Shown: positions 25,206 through 35,981 of the stretch, piece after piece
How positions within the stretch are numbered: position 1 is the first letter of the stretch
How the letters are laid out: each line of letters starts with the position of its first letter
DNA from: Tragulus kanchil
Lineage: Eukaryota > Chordata > Mammalia > Artiodactyla > Tragulidae
DNA: 64,000 nt
Assembly: GCA_022376925.1 (NCBI GenBank)
Contig: JAIOJX010000004.1
Span: forward strand, 125,265,123-125,329,122
Direction: 5' to 3'
Notes under the pieces: generated by a model
Database searches by the model: none
Told to the model about the DNA's origin: nothing
Seen by the model: only the letters and a program-made list of their open reading frames with translations
Program-made: the position numbers and the translations under genes

Positions 25206-26752
25206 CAGATGAAGGACTTATATCATTGGTTGCTTCTTCGCCAGCTCCTCCTTCATCAGCTGTTTATACCCAGTCAAGCCTGCTTTACTGAACAAGGAGC
25301 AGCTCTCCTGAGTTATCATCAACTCACTGGCCTCCCAACCTTTCCCAGGTGTCTCCTTTACCTACCTGAATTTTATTTGAGGGTAGAAGGCACCCTGTGA
25401 CCTTCACATAATGGATCCCACACAAAAGGTGGGTGATTCAACCTCCTGATAAGATCAGGGATCTCCAGGAGTCCTGTTTAGGTCAACAGGGTGAAGCCTG
25501 GGATTACCATGTGGGATGGAATAACTGTATCTGTCTTTTCCTATTTAAGGTCCCCCTTTGCATTCGGTTTCACTGAGTGACGCCAGCCTCTCATCTTTCT
25601 GTTTTCCTAATCCATTTGTAGAATGCGTTCTGGTTCATGTGCAGATTCAATCATACCTAACAGAATCATAGAGCGTTCAAATTCACTCTAGTCTAGTGCT
25701 CTAATTTTCTGATTAAAGAAAAAAAAAAAAAGTCAAGGTCCAGAGAAGCTGGCAATTTTTCCAAGAATACAAAGCTCCTGCAAAGGTTCATCCATACTGA
25801 AAGGATTTTACCTCGGTTTGAGACTTAAACCCAGGGCCCAGACATGATCAAACCCTGCTTGGAACTTGAACCCACGTGGCTGGAGCTTGAATTTCAGCCA
25901 AAACCCTGTTTGGGACTCGAACCCACGTGACTGGGGCTTGAATCTAACCAAAACCAGTTTGGCACTCGAACTCACATGGCTAAGGCCTAACCCCAGCCAA
26001 AACCCTGCTTGGGACTTCAACCCACATAGTCAAGACTCAATCCTGGCCGAAACCCTGTCTGGGATTCAAATCCATGCGGCCAGGACTTAATCCAGCACTC
26101 ACCCAATGTCTGGACCCACTGACGTTCAGGTTCTTCGTGCCTCAACGCAGGAGGAATTCAGCGAGAGGCAGAGTGATAGGCAAGAAGAGGATTTATTAGG
26201 ATAGGGTACTTGTAACAGGTGCAAGCAGGGAAGCTCTGCTCTGCTCTCCCTTCACCTGAGTGGGCAGCAATATATATAGGATGGTAGAAGACCGCCCCCC
26301 TCAAGTAGACACAGATTCAGGACATACATCATTGGTTGCTTCTTCGCCAGCTCCTCCTTCATCAGCTGTTTATACCCAGTCAAGCCTGCTTTACTGAACA
26401 AGGAGCAGCTCTCCTGAGTTATCATCAACTCACTGGCCTCCCAACCTTTCTCAGGTGTCTCCCTTTTACCTACCCTCCCCTACTAGGACTCTACAACCAC
26501 CTACCTATTCTACTCTGTCCCTATCAATACCCTTCAGATGGACATTTAGAAAGAGAAGAGAAAAAGGATCTGAAGTCAGGTTGGGAAGAGAAAAGGGCTG
26601 TGGAACTATGCAGGCTAGGGGACGTGGGCACAGAGGGGAAGGAGAAAGAACGGCCTGTGTGCTAGGGCACTGTCTACATGGATGGCTGTGTAGAGCATTT
26701 AGCTCAGCCACAACTCATGCAGGATGGTGAGCAGGCCCTCGAGAGCCATGAC

Positions 26753-26934
26753 CTACATAACCTCCGCAGTGCAGGGCCGGATGCTGGTGATGGAGATGCT
26801 CTGTCCTTCACATCTTAAGACGCCAGCCTCGCACTCCGTCATGGTCCACTTCCTGCCATTCACCTCTACGCAGACGCTGAACCCTGCTTCCTCTCACTCT
26901 GAGGCGGCTCTGCAGACACATTTGGTGCCCTGCA
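26753..26934 (-). pseudogene. C7: C7-like last exon: second FIM module with internal stop (left copy)
   Basis: The acceptor TTTTTCCAG joins in phase to FIM1 (GAT G|TG). It reads TKCVCRAASE, then a TGA at 26894-26896 where human C7 has a cysteine codon. It continues [15 protein letters not shown], then [20 protein letters not shown] and RPCTAEVM, ending at TAG (26753-26755) close to the normal C7 end. The stop would remove about 46 residues, most of FIM2. Both copies of the exon carry it. Confidence 0.88.
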
Positions 26935-27087
26935 CTGGAAAAAGAAGTGAGAGAGGCTTAATGGCACTTGGTGGAGATTAAGGAGGCCAGACACATCCCG
27001 TCCAAAGTGGTGTGACTGACGATTAGAGAGCTACAGGTGTTCCTGCCACCCGTGATGCAATCAACTACCCGCCACACCCCAAATATG

Positions 27088-27205
27088 GGTTTCCCTAGTG
27101 GCTCAGAAGGTAAAGAATCTTCCTGCAAAGCAAGAGACACGGGTTTGATCCCTGGGTTGGGAAGATCCCCTGGACAATTTGGCAGCCCACTCCAGTATGC
27201 AGGAC
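27088..27205 (+). mobile_element. Bov-tA SINE head, truncated
   Basis: It has gggtttccctagtggctcag, ggtttgatccctgggttggg and aagatcccctgg, and stops soon after cccactccagtatgcagg. It lies in a minus-strand C7 intron or flank. Repeated at 28193-28310. Confidence 0.85.
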
Positions 27206-27857
27206 CAGGCAAGGGAGGCATTTCACTGCAGAGTAAGCAGGTTCTGAAGCTGCTGCCAAGCTTTCTATCGATTGGACCCCCACAGGGTGGTTCTCTCCTC
27301 CACATGCTGCCCAGGAGAGCCCCAAACCCAGTGTGACCCCTCAACTGCCCAGACCAAAGGTGGAGATCTCAACAAAGAGCCAGGCAGCAAAGCTCAAAGT
27401 GAGGGAAACAAAGAAAAGAATTAGCGTGCTTTGAGAGAAGAGGACATGAAACAAAACCCGTGTCCCATAAAGACCAACCAAAATTAGATCCCCTATGACA
27501 CTCCTTCCTACTGAAGAGAGTTAGTTATCATCAACTCACTGGCCTCCCAACCTTTCTCAGGTGTCTCCCTTTTACCTACCCTCCCCTACTAGGACTCTAC
27601 AACCACCTACCTATTCTACTCTGTCCCTATCAATACCCTTCAGATGGACATTTAGAAAGAGAAGAGAAAAAGGATCTGAAGTCAGGTTGGGAAGAGAAAG
27701 GGCTGTGGAACTATGCAGGCTAGGGGACGTGGGCACAGAGGGGAAGGAGAAAGAACGGCCTGTGTGCTAGGGCACTGTCTACATGGATGGCTGTGTAGAG
27801 CATTTAGCTCAGCCACAACTCATGCAGGATGGTGAGCAGGCCCTCGAGAGCCATGAC

Positions 27858-28039
27858 CTACATAACCTCCGCAGTGCAGGGCCGGATGCTGGTGATGGAG
27901 ATGCTCTGTCCTTCACATCTTAAGACGCCAGCCTCGCACTCCGTCATGGTCCACTTCCTGCCATTCACCTCTACGCAGACGCTGAACCCTGCTTCCTCTC
28001 ACTCTGAGGCGGCTCTGCAGACACATTTGGTGCCCTGCA
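27858..28039 (-). pseudogene. C7-like last exon (right copy)
   Basis: This is a second copy of the exon at 26753-26934, 1105 bases to the right, with the same internal TGA at 27999-28001 and the same terminal TAG. It is part of the 26417/27523 duplication. Confidence 0.88.
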
Positions 28040-28285
28040 CTGGAAAAAGAAGTGAGAGAGGCTTAATGGCACTTGGTGGAGATTAAGGAGGCCAGACACA
28101 TCCCGTCCAAAGTGGTGTGACTGACGATTAGAGAGCTACAGGTGTTCCTGCCACCCGTGATGCAATCAACTACCCGCCACACCCCAAATATGGGTTTCCC
28201 TAGTGGCTCAGAAGGTAAAGAATCTTCCTGCAAAGCAAGAGACACGGGTTTGATCCCTGGGTTGGGAAGATCCCCTGGACAATTT

Positions 28286-30492
28286 GGCAGCCCACTCCAG
28301 TATGCAGGACCAGGCAAGGGAGGCATTTCACTGCAGAGTAAGCAGGTTCTGAAGCTGCTGCCAAGCTTTCTATCGATTGGACCCCCACAGGGTGGTTCTC
28401 TCCTCCACATGCTGCCCAGGAGAGCCCCAAACCCAGTGTGACCCCTCAACTGCCCAGACCAAAGGTGGAGATCTCAACAAAGAGCCAGGCAGCAAAGCTC
28501 AAAGTGAGGGAAACAAAGAAAAGAATTAGCGTGCTTTGAGAGAAGAGGACATGAAACACAAAAGGCCTCATGTGTCCCATAAAGACCAACCAGAAATGAG
28601 TGGGGAGGAAAGCAGTTTGTGTGCTGAAGAGGTGAAGCTGGATACACCAGCCAGGCTCCCCGGAAGGACAGTAACGAGCCGACTGTGGTGACTGCCAAAC
28701 CACAAGTGACCTGGACGTCGCTAGAATTGTATGTCACAATCTCTGCTGAAATGGGATGGGGGTAAAGTGAAAGGTGGGCCCAGCGGGTACCAGCCAGGAG
28801 CAGGTGGGCCTGAGGAGCTCGTAGAGACCTTGAAGATCCAGAAAGCACCATCCAGCTCCCAAATTTACAGATGGGGAAACGAAAGATCTTCACCTGGCTC
28901 TGGCAGCCCAGCTCCTCCCCTGCAGGGGAGCACCCTACAGTGACTGCCAAGATCGCTGTTACATGCTACCTGGACACAAAACCAGCAAGGAGTACCTCCT
29001 TTTCTATCAGATCCTTGTGACTGCTTATAGGAGGAAGCGTCGCTTGGCACCAGTGTGTTTTCAATATGCCCCTTTGCTGTCATTTAGTGTCTAAACTCAT
29101 GTCCAACTCTATACCACCCCATGAACTGGAGCCCACCAGGCTCCTATGTCCATGGGATTTCCCAGGTAAGAATACTGGAGTGGCTTGCCATTTCCTTCTC
29201 CAGGGGATCTGCCCAACCCAGGGATCATACCCCCATCTCCTACTTGGCAGGTGGATTCTTTACCCCTGAGTCACCCGGGAAGCCATTTTTAATTTTTTGG
29301 TTCACCAAGTTGTACGACTCTTCATAACTCCATGAAATGGCACAGGCTTCCCTGTCCCTCATTTTCTATTGGCAGCCCACTCCATATGCAGGACCAGGCA
29401 AGGGAGGCATTTCACTGCAGAGTAAGCAGGTTCTGAAGCTGCTGCCAAGCTTTCTATCGATTGGACCCCACAGGGTGGTTCTCTCCTCCACATGCTGCCC
29501 AGGAGGCCCCAAACCCAGTGTGACCCCTCAACTGCCCAGACCAAAGGTGGAGATCTCAACAAAGAGCCAGGCAGCAAAGCTCAAAGTGAGGGAAACAAAG
29601 AAAAGAATTAGCGTGCTTTGAGAGAAGAGGACATGAAACACAAAAGGCCTCATGTGTCCCATAAAGACCAACCAGAAATGAGTGGGGAGGAAAGCAGTTT
29701 GTGTGCTGAAGAGGTGAAGCTGGATACACCAGCCAGGCTCCCCGGAAGGACAGTAACGAGCCGACTGTGGTGACTGCCAAACCACAAGTGACCTGGACGT
29801 CGCTAGAATTGTATGTCACAATCTCTGCTGAAATGGGATGGGGGTAAAGTGAAAGGTGGGCCCAGCGGTACCAGCCAGGAGCAGGTGGGCCTGAGGAGCT
29901 CGTAGAGACCTTGAAGATCCAGAAAGCACCATCCAGCTCCCAAATTTACAGATGGGGAAACGAAAGATCTTCACCTGGCTCTGGCAGCCCAGCTCCTCCC
30001 CTGCAGGGGAGCACCCTACAGTGACTGCCAAGATCGCTGTTACATGCTACCTGGACACAAAACCAGCAAGGAGTACCTCCTTTTCTATCAGATCCTTGTG
30101 ACTGCTTATAGGAGGAAGCGTCGCTTGGCACCAGTGTGTTTTCAATATGCCCCTTTGCTGTCATTTAGTGTCTAAACTCATGTCCAACTCTATACCACCC
30201 CATGAACTGGAGCCCACCAGGCTCCTATGTCCATGGGATTTCCCAGGTAAGAATACTGGAGTGGCTTGCCATTTCCTTCTCCAGGGGATCTGCCCAACCC
30301 AGGGATCATACCCCCATCTCCTACTTGGCAGGTGGATTCTTTACCCCTGAGTCACCCGGGAAGCCATTTTTATGGTTACCTAATATTTATGGCAAGGGAT
30401 TGCTGCTGTTGTTCAGTCACCAAGTTGTGTACGACTCTTCATAACTCCATGAAATGCAGCACACCAGGCTTCCCTGTCCCTCATTTTCTATT
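28286..30492 (+). repeat. 1.1-kb direct duplication D11 (28286-29370 / 29371-30492)
   Basis: The copies abut exactly. The tail of the first copy (29290-29370) is an eroded form of 30365-30492 with several deletions. The block at 27182 is therefore present three times (27182, 28286, 29371). Confidence 0.95.
29083..29283 (-). mobile_element. Bov-tA SINE
   Basis: It has aactcatgtccaactctata, ggagtggcttgccatttcct and gagtcacccgggaagcc at the head. The copy at 30164-30364 is the same insertion (D11). Confidence 0.88.
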
Positions 30493-30828
30493 AAAGATGT
30501 GCTATAAAGTTTCCTTTTTAAAAAATTGTTCTTGTGTGAGTCTGTTTTTTTTTTAATGAGTATATAATGTGGATAATACAAGAACAGAGAAAAAATCATG
30601 AAGGTGAAACGTGATATTTGGGAGGATATTCACACCATCCACCCCGCCCACCCCACCCAGACCAAGGAAGGCAGCTGAGGAGGGGAGCTCACACTCAGAC
30701 CAGTCTGAGTCTTAGACATACCTAGGCATGTGCTTTGATCTGCTACTAAACTAGAAAACTACATTTTTGGAAAACTTCACTCTTACTGCTGTAGCATTTT
30801 CATAGTTACAAATATGAAACGCCCTTAC

Positions 30829-31014
30829 CATCACATTTTTCCCATAGCAGACACACGCCGCAAGCTTTCTCAGCTGAGGCAGGCAGAGTGCAGCGCTCCC
30901 TACCGGCCACAGTGTAACATCTGCCCTGACACTGGAGAATGTGCATCTTGCAGAACAGTCAGAGGTAGTATCCTTATGCTTCTCACATCTCGAGCACATA
31001 CATCCAAGGAAGAC
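30829..31014 (-). pseudogene. C7: C7-like exon: first FIM module, frame broken
   Basis: The acceptor is TTTGTTTTCAG and the donor GTAAGG follows KCDG. Recognisable stretches are [19 protein letters not shown] in one frame, then [17 protein letters not shown] and [20 protein letters not shown] in another. One extra base (GTTCTGC, 30950-30956) separates them. The first bases are also out of phase with the preceding exon, so that frame meets TGA at 30983-30985. The exon lies outside the duplications and is seen once. Confidence 0.85.
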
Positions 31015-31370
31015 CTGAAAACAAAAATTGGATCACTTCCTTTACAAGATTATCTTTCTTGAAAGATAAGAATGAGAAGTGAAAGAAGAGGCCCTGGCTT
31101 TCATGTCTTAAATGTTGCCTGCCACAACAAAACAACGGAACAGAAACTCAGATCCCTTTCACTGCCAGGTCCCAACCCCTTCTGGTCTTCAAAATGAACA
31201 TATTTTGCTCTTTATTTGCTCACAAGTTTTACAGTCTTAGATATCTAGTGTCGATTCTATTTCATCTAGAACAGATCAGACACAGTAAATCAAAAGAGAA
31301 GGCAATGGTCTGTTAGCAACAGCTGGTAGACTGATGATGAAGAAGGAGACAGATAATTAGCAAAGACCAC

Positions 31371-31472
31371 TGGAGAAGGTCATGGCAACCCACTCTAGTA
31401 TTCTTGCCTGGAGAATCCCATGGACAGAGAAGCGTGGCAGGCTACAGTCCAGAGAAGACTGAAGTGACTTAG
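31371..31472 (+). mobile_element. Bov-A fragment
   Basis: It has ggagaaggtcatggcaaccc, attcttgcctggagaatccc and aggctacagtcc, with no tRNA-like head. Confidence 0.8.
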
Positions 31473-31529
31473 CATCCACGCAGGCCCTCAGAGGGATCAT
31501 AGTCAAATGCAACCATTAAAAAAAATGGG

Positions 31530-31842
31530 GGCTTCCCTGGTGGTTCAGTGGGTAAGGACACCACCTTGCAGTGCAAGGGGCGCCGGTTCGATCCCTGGCC
31601 TGGGAGGATCCCATGTGCCATGGAGAGGCTGGACCAATGTGTCCAATTACCGAGCCCAAGCTCTGGAGCGCGTGCGCCCAGAGCTGGTGCTCTGCAACAA
31701 CAGAGGCCACTGCGATGGGAGGCCCACACGGGCCAAAGAACAAAGGTGGATGAAACTGGACAAGTGAAAGACCAATAGAAGTGGACCACCTGCTCCCCCT
31801 CTCCACACCCCACCCACACCAAAATAAATAAATAAATAAATC
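31530..31842 (+). mobile_element. Long tRNA-derived SINE, intact
   Basis: The head is gggcttccctggtggttcag, the B box ggttcgatccc, then a tRNA-unrelated body ending gaccaatagaagtggacc and a C-rich stretch with an (aaat)n tail. The flanks attaaaaaaaatggg (31515-31529) and a near match at 31843-31860 suggest a target-site duplication. Confidence 0.88.
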
Positions 31843-31856
31843 TATTAAAAAAAAAA

Positions 31857-32075
31857 TGGGACTTCCCTGGTGGTCCAGTGGGTAGAGTCTGCCTTGCAGT
31901 ACAAGGGTCACCGGTTTGATCCCCGGCCTGGGAAGATCCCACGTGCCATGGAATGACTGAACCTGTGTGTCCAATGAGCCAGCACTCTGGAGCCGTGTGC
32001 CCAGAGCCAGTGCTCTGCAGTGAGAAAGGCCACTGCAATGGGAGGCCTGCACATGTGGATGAAAAATAAATATAA
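31857..32075 (+). mobile_element. Long tRNA-derived SINE, shortened
   Basis: It begins gggacttccctggtggtcca immediately after the first SINE. The body ends early at gtggatgaaaaataaatata. The first SINE appears to have inserted at the 5' edge of this one. Confidence 0.82.
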
Positions 32076-32645
32076 GTAAAAGAGGCATGATGGGGAAAAG
32101 AAAAAAAAGTGGGACAACTGACTGCACAAGCAAGCAGTTCTTTCCAGCCCAGCAGCCCTGACAGTTTGTTTCCACACAGTAGCATTATCCACAGCTAATG
32201 ACTGAATCCTCAAGGGAAGATGAACTATTTTTCAATGCTATTTTTAGAGAATCTATGTTTACAAAATAGTTTAGACGTATTTCCGTGAAATATGCCACTT
32301 TTTTTTCCCATATGCATTGGTGCTAAAATAGTGCCAGTTATTTGAAATGTCTCTAATAAAAACAACCACATGTCTGAATACTGATGGGTCAGGATGTCAT
32401 TGCTGTGGTGAAACCTGAGACAACAAAAGGCATTTGTGAACAGTAGACAAGATCTATATTTACTTCTATACATTTAGCTCTAAGGTTTTCTTCTCTGACC
32501 GAGACCTAAATTTGTTTGGACCAATACAGAAATAGGTAACAGAAACAAATCCTTGTATCTTTTTTTATCTGTTTATTTAGACTTTAAATAGAAGTACTCA
32601 AAACAGCTTAAAGGGTAAAGAACTTAAAGGCCACCTACCTTGTTA

Positions 32646-32865
32646 TCAGTGTGCACTCAGTCACTCAGTCATGTACAACTCTTTGTCACTGTATGGACTC
32701 TAGCACCCAGGCTCCTCTGTCTGTGGAATTTTCCAGGCAAGAATACTGGAGCAGGTTGCCATTTGCTACCCCAGGGGATCTTCCCTACCCAGGGATCAAA
32801 TCTGACTCTCTTGCATTTCCTGCACTGGCAGGCAGATTCTCTACCACTGCGCCACCTCAGAAGCC
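32646..32865 (-). mobile_element. Bov-tA SINE
   Basis: It has tcagtcatgtacaactcttt, ggcaagaatactggagcagg and the head side gcgccacctcagaagccc. Confidence 0.87.
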
Positions 32866-33182
32866 CATATCTGATATTAAAACTCTTACCATACTGATAA
32901 ACAATAGGCCACAGATAAAGTCAGTGAATCAGAGATGTAGGAAAGAGGATGAAGGTGAATCAAAGTAAACAAGGATTAATAGAAAATAATGATTCTGGGC
33001 TGACCATTTCCATTCATGCTATTCAGTTCTGTGTTCTCCTTCACACAAGAAATTACTTCTTACAAGATACCACCATAGCCATCATTACCGGGTATAGGTA
33101 TTCAAGGATTTGTATATGTGTTTTGATGACAGAACTAACTGAAAGCCCAGTAACTGCCCAATAAATTTGTGTTTTGATTCTT

Positions 33183-33515
33183 TTTTTTTTTTAAAGATTT
33201 ATTTATTTATTTATTTTGGGCGGGGGTCGGGTTGGGGAGGGAGGGGAGCGGGCGGGCCACTTCGATTCGTCTTTTCATTTCTCTATTTTCATCCATCTTT
33301 GTTCTTTGGCTCCTGCGGGCCTCCCCATCGCGGTGGCCTCTGTCGTTGCAGAGCGCCGGCTCTGGGCGCATGCGCCCCAGAGCTCCAGCTCAATCATTGG
33401 ACACATCGGTCCAGTCGTTCCGCGGCACGTGGGATCTTCCCAGGCCAGGGATCGAACCGGCACCCCTTGCACTGCAAGGCAGTGTCCTTATCCACTGGAC
33501 CACAAGGGGAAGCCC
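33183..33515 (-). mobile_element. Long tRNA-derived SINE with exact target-site duplication
   Basis: Fifteen bases, tgtgttttgattctt, flank it at 33168-33182 and 33516-33530. On the minus strand it has the full head, body and (aaat)n tail. The (g+c)-rich 3' part at 33219-33260 matches other copies closely. Confidence 0.92.
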
Positions 33516-33530
33516 TGTGTTTTGATTCTT

Positions 33531-34140
33531 AACCTTAAAGACGGCCAGTAGGTCCTGGATATTTCCCATTTGCCTCTCCAGATTCAACCTCCACTCTTCT
33601 CTACCCTGCCTGGGAAGCTGACATGTATGGACCACATCAGTAAACTTTTCCTTTGTCTTCTGTCTTCAAGGGTGTTTGATCAATGTGGGACTTTGGCAGG
33701 AGATTGGAGGGAGGAAAGAGAGTGCAACCAGAGAGGCCCTGGGCATCCCTAAAATGAGAGACTCGACTCCTGCTCCACTAGTCCTCTGTCAATAGGTTTT
33801 CAGAAACTCCTTTCTCACACCTTCTGGCTTACGCATGGAGAACCTGTAAACCCAAGCCGTTACTAGTTCAGGAACGCTGCCCTGTGACATGCAGTTTTCT
33901 TTACTCTGCCCACATTTCTGTAAATACTCCCACCAATAAACCCCCCTTGTCCTAATTTAATCATGCTATCTGTATCCAACATGTAGTAATTACTCCAGAT
34001 ATATTTCTACAGTGGAGTGATTTCAAGTGGGGTGGTGTTCTTAGACTGCAAATCTAGAAATGTGTTTCAAGAATTAGAAAAGCAGCTGTTTTTTTTTTTT
34101 TTTTTTCCTCTGTTGGTATTGCTTTAAGAGTTTATGTCTC
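33531..34140. other. C7 intron, no gene seen
   Basis: The sequence is unassigned. A T run lies at 34090-34106. Confidence 0.5.
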
Positions 34141-34143
34141 TGG

Positions 34144-34440
34144 AGCTTCCCTCACAGCTCAGTGGTAAAGAATTCACCTGCCAATGCAGGAGTCACGGGT
34201 TTGATCTCCAATCCAGGAAGATCCCACATGCCATGGAGTAACTAAGTCTAAGCATCACAACTATTAAGCCTGTGCTCTAGAGCCTAGGAGCCACAACTAC
34301 TGAGCCTGAGTGCCCTTAAGCTGGTGCTCTGTACCAAGAGAAGCCATAGCAAAGAGAAACCTGCACACTACAACTAGAAAGTAGCTCCCACTTATAGCAA
34401 TGAAGACCTAGCACAGTCAAAAATAAATACACTTATTAAA
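34144..34440 (+). mobile_element. CHR-1-like SINE
   Basis: It begins agcttccctcacagctcagt, has gggtttgatctcc, gagcc/cacaact repeats, and ends aaaaataaatacacttatta. Confidence 0.8.
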
Positions 34441-34776
34441 AACAAAAAGTTTATGTCTCAAGGGAATTTCAACCCTAATCTCCTCAGTTCTAAATCCTCA
34501 GGTAATGGGTGTGTCATTTTGTCCCATCTTATACTGAAAACAAGCAATCTCAAGCAGTGCTTCAGGCTTTCTCACCAGCCTGATTATAATACTGCCTAAT
34601 GCCACCAATGGTCAGCCCTGGTGATCCAGACAAATAACAGGCAGCAAATGGACCAGATTGAAAAACACAGGCCCTTATTCTTGGAAAGTAACACTTTCGA
34701 TCCAATGGAGACTAGCATCTAAGAAAGCATCCCATCTATATTTAATAAAACAGAGAAGAGGTCAGAGCTTACTCAC

Positions 34777-34863
34777 ATTCATAGGGCATTTTACAAACAC
34801 ATCTTGAATTCTGCAGCTTCTCCCAGGCTTGACATTCAGGCACTTCTGGTGCCAAAGGGGTAT
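34777..34863 (-). pseudogene. C7: C7-like exon: linker and start of FIM1 (complete copy)
   Basis: The acceptor is CTTTCAG and the donor is probably GTGAGTAAG. It reads [20 protein letters not shown], then CVCKMPYEC, matching the region between sushi 2 and the first factor-I-MAC module. It enters in phase from the sushi 2 exon. The exact last base is uncertain (34777 or 34774), and neither choice restores the frame in the next exon. Confidence 0.88.
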
Positions 34864-35044
34864 CTGAAAGAAAAGGATAACGGAGAGGTGACCATCAGAA
34901 GAGCTTCTTTGTAATAAACAAGGATTATTTCAGTTGGTAAGCCAGGCTATGCAATTGCAACTGCAACAAATTCTTATAATCAATAACTTAACAAAGCTAT
35001 AAAGCATTTTGCCAGAGATATAGCATTCCTAAGAGCACCCAACA

Positions 35045-35215
35045 AATAATGTCATTGGTCACAATAGCCAGTGGTTCTTGACCATTTACTCTTGGCCTTG
35101 CCCATTTTGTATGATATTTAATCCTCCTTAATAAAAGAGATGAGGAGACCAAGGATTAGAAATGTCAGTAAATTCATGCTAGCTAACAAATTGGCCAAGC
35201 CAGGATTTAAGTCCA
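35045..35215 (-). repeat. MIR-like remnant
   Basis: The words gagatgaggagaccaaggat and ttggccaagccaggattt follow a reversed MIR. Repeated at 36163-36333 (D12). Confidence 0.65.
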
Positions 35216-35351
35216 TGTTTGTCTGAATTAAGGCCCATAGAGTAGGCTCTTTCATCAATAAAGTGGAGTTTAAAGTATTGTATTAAGAAAGTAACATTGG
35301 AAACATTATCGAATTGAGAGAGTAGCATTGAAAATAATCATTACATTTGTA

Positions 35352-35574
35352 AAATAGATAGCTAGTGGGAATTTGCTGCATGGCGCAGGGAGTTCAGCTC
35401 GGTGCTCTTTGATAACCTAGAGGTAGGGGATGGGGGTGGGGATGGGGGTGGGAGAGAGGCTCAAGAGGAAGGGGACCTATGTATACTTACGGCTGATTCA
35501 CATTGTTGTGTGGCAGAAACCAACACAACATGGTAAAGTAATTATCCTCCAATTAAATATAAAAAAGAAGGTGG
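35352..35574 (+). mobile_element. Bovine-type L1 3' end with G-rich run
   Basis: It has gggaatttgctgcatggcgc, then a G-rich run (35426-35452), ggggacctatgtatacttac and gtaattatcctccaattaaa, the layout of ruminant L1 3' ends. Repeated at 36470-36692. Confidence 0.85.
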
Positions 35575-35918
35575 GGTTTAAACATGGTTTGTTATATGGG
35601 TGCATTTTGCCCACTGTTCCTATCACGAGACAGAAAACATACCATAACTTGCCTATACCAGAAGAGTCCTCAGTAACCCGAGGACAACTAAAACAACCTC
35701 TCACATGTAAATATCCAAGTGGCCTCATCTGAACAATGAGTAAATGTCTGAGGCAGTTACATCAATAAAATCCTTTCCTTTATGCTTTCTACAAACTGAT
35801 AGAAAGCCAACAATTCCAGTTTGGGCAGGAAAACACCTTGGTGCAACTTACAAAAGCATCATTTGCCATGGCCTCAGCTAGGCCTGATACAGAGTAAACA
35901 ATATACACCACCTTGCCA

Positions 35919-35981
35919 ATCTTGAATTCTGCAGCTTCTCCCAGGCTTGACATTCAGGCACTTCTGGTGCCAAAGGGGTAT
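35919..35981 (-). pseudogene. Truncated second copy of the C7 linker exon
   Basis: It is identical to the 5' part of the exon at 34777-34863 (offset 1118). It is cut at the duplication junction at 35918/35919, so it lacks the last codons and the donor. Confidence 0.87.

Larger units (their letters stand above)
24259..26470 (+). repeat. 1.1-kb direct duplication D9 (24259-25363 / 25366-26470)
   Basis: The offset is 1107 and the copies are nearly abutting. It doubles the LTR-like block with its 50-bp minisatellite. Just before the junction the first copy has lost single bases (gtctccttta against gtctcccttta). Confidence 0.95.
26417..28595 (+). repeat. 1.1-kb direct duplication D10 (26417-27484 / 27523-28595)
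   Basis: The offset is 1105-1106. It doubles the last C7 exon. The tail of the first copy has lost about ten bases (near 27456) and then diverges. Confidence 0.95.

Noticed and set aside
31560..31620. tRNA gene-like A and B boxes
   Set aside because: They belong to tRNA-derived SINE heads. The rest of a tRNA cloverleaf is absent, and the same holds at the other SINEs.
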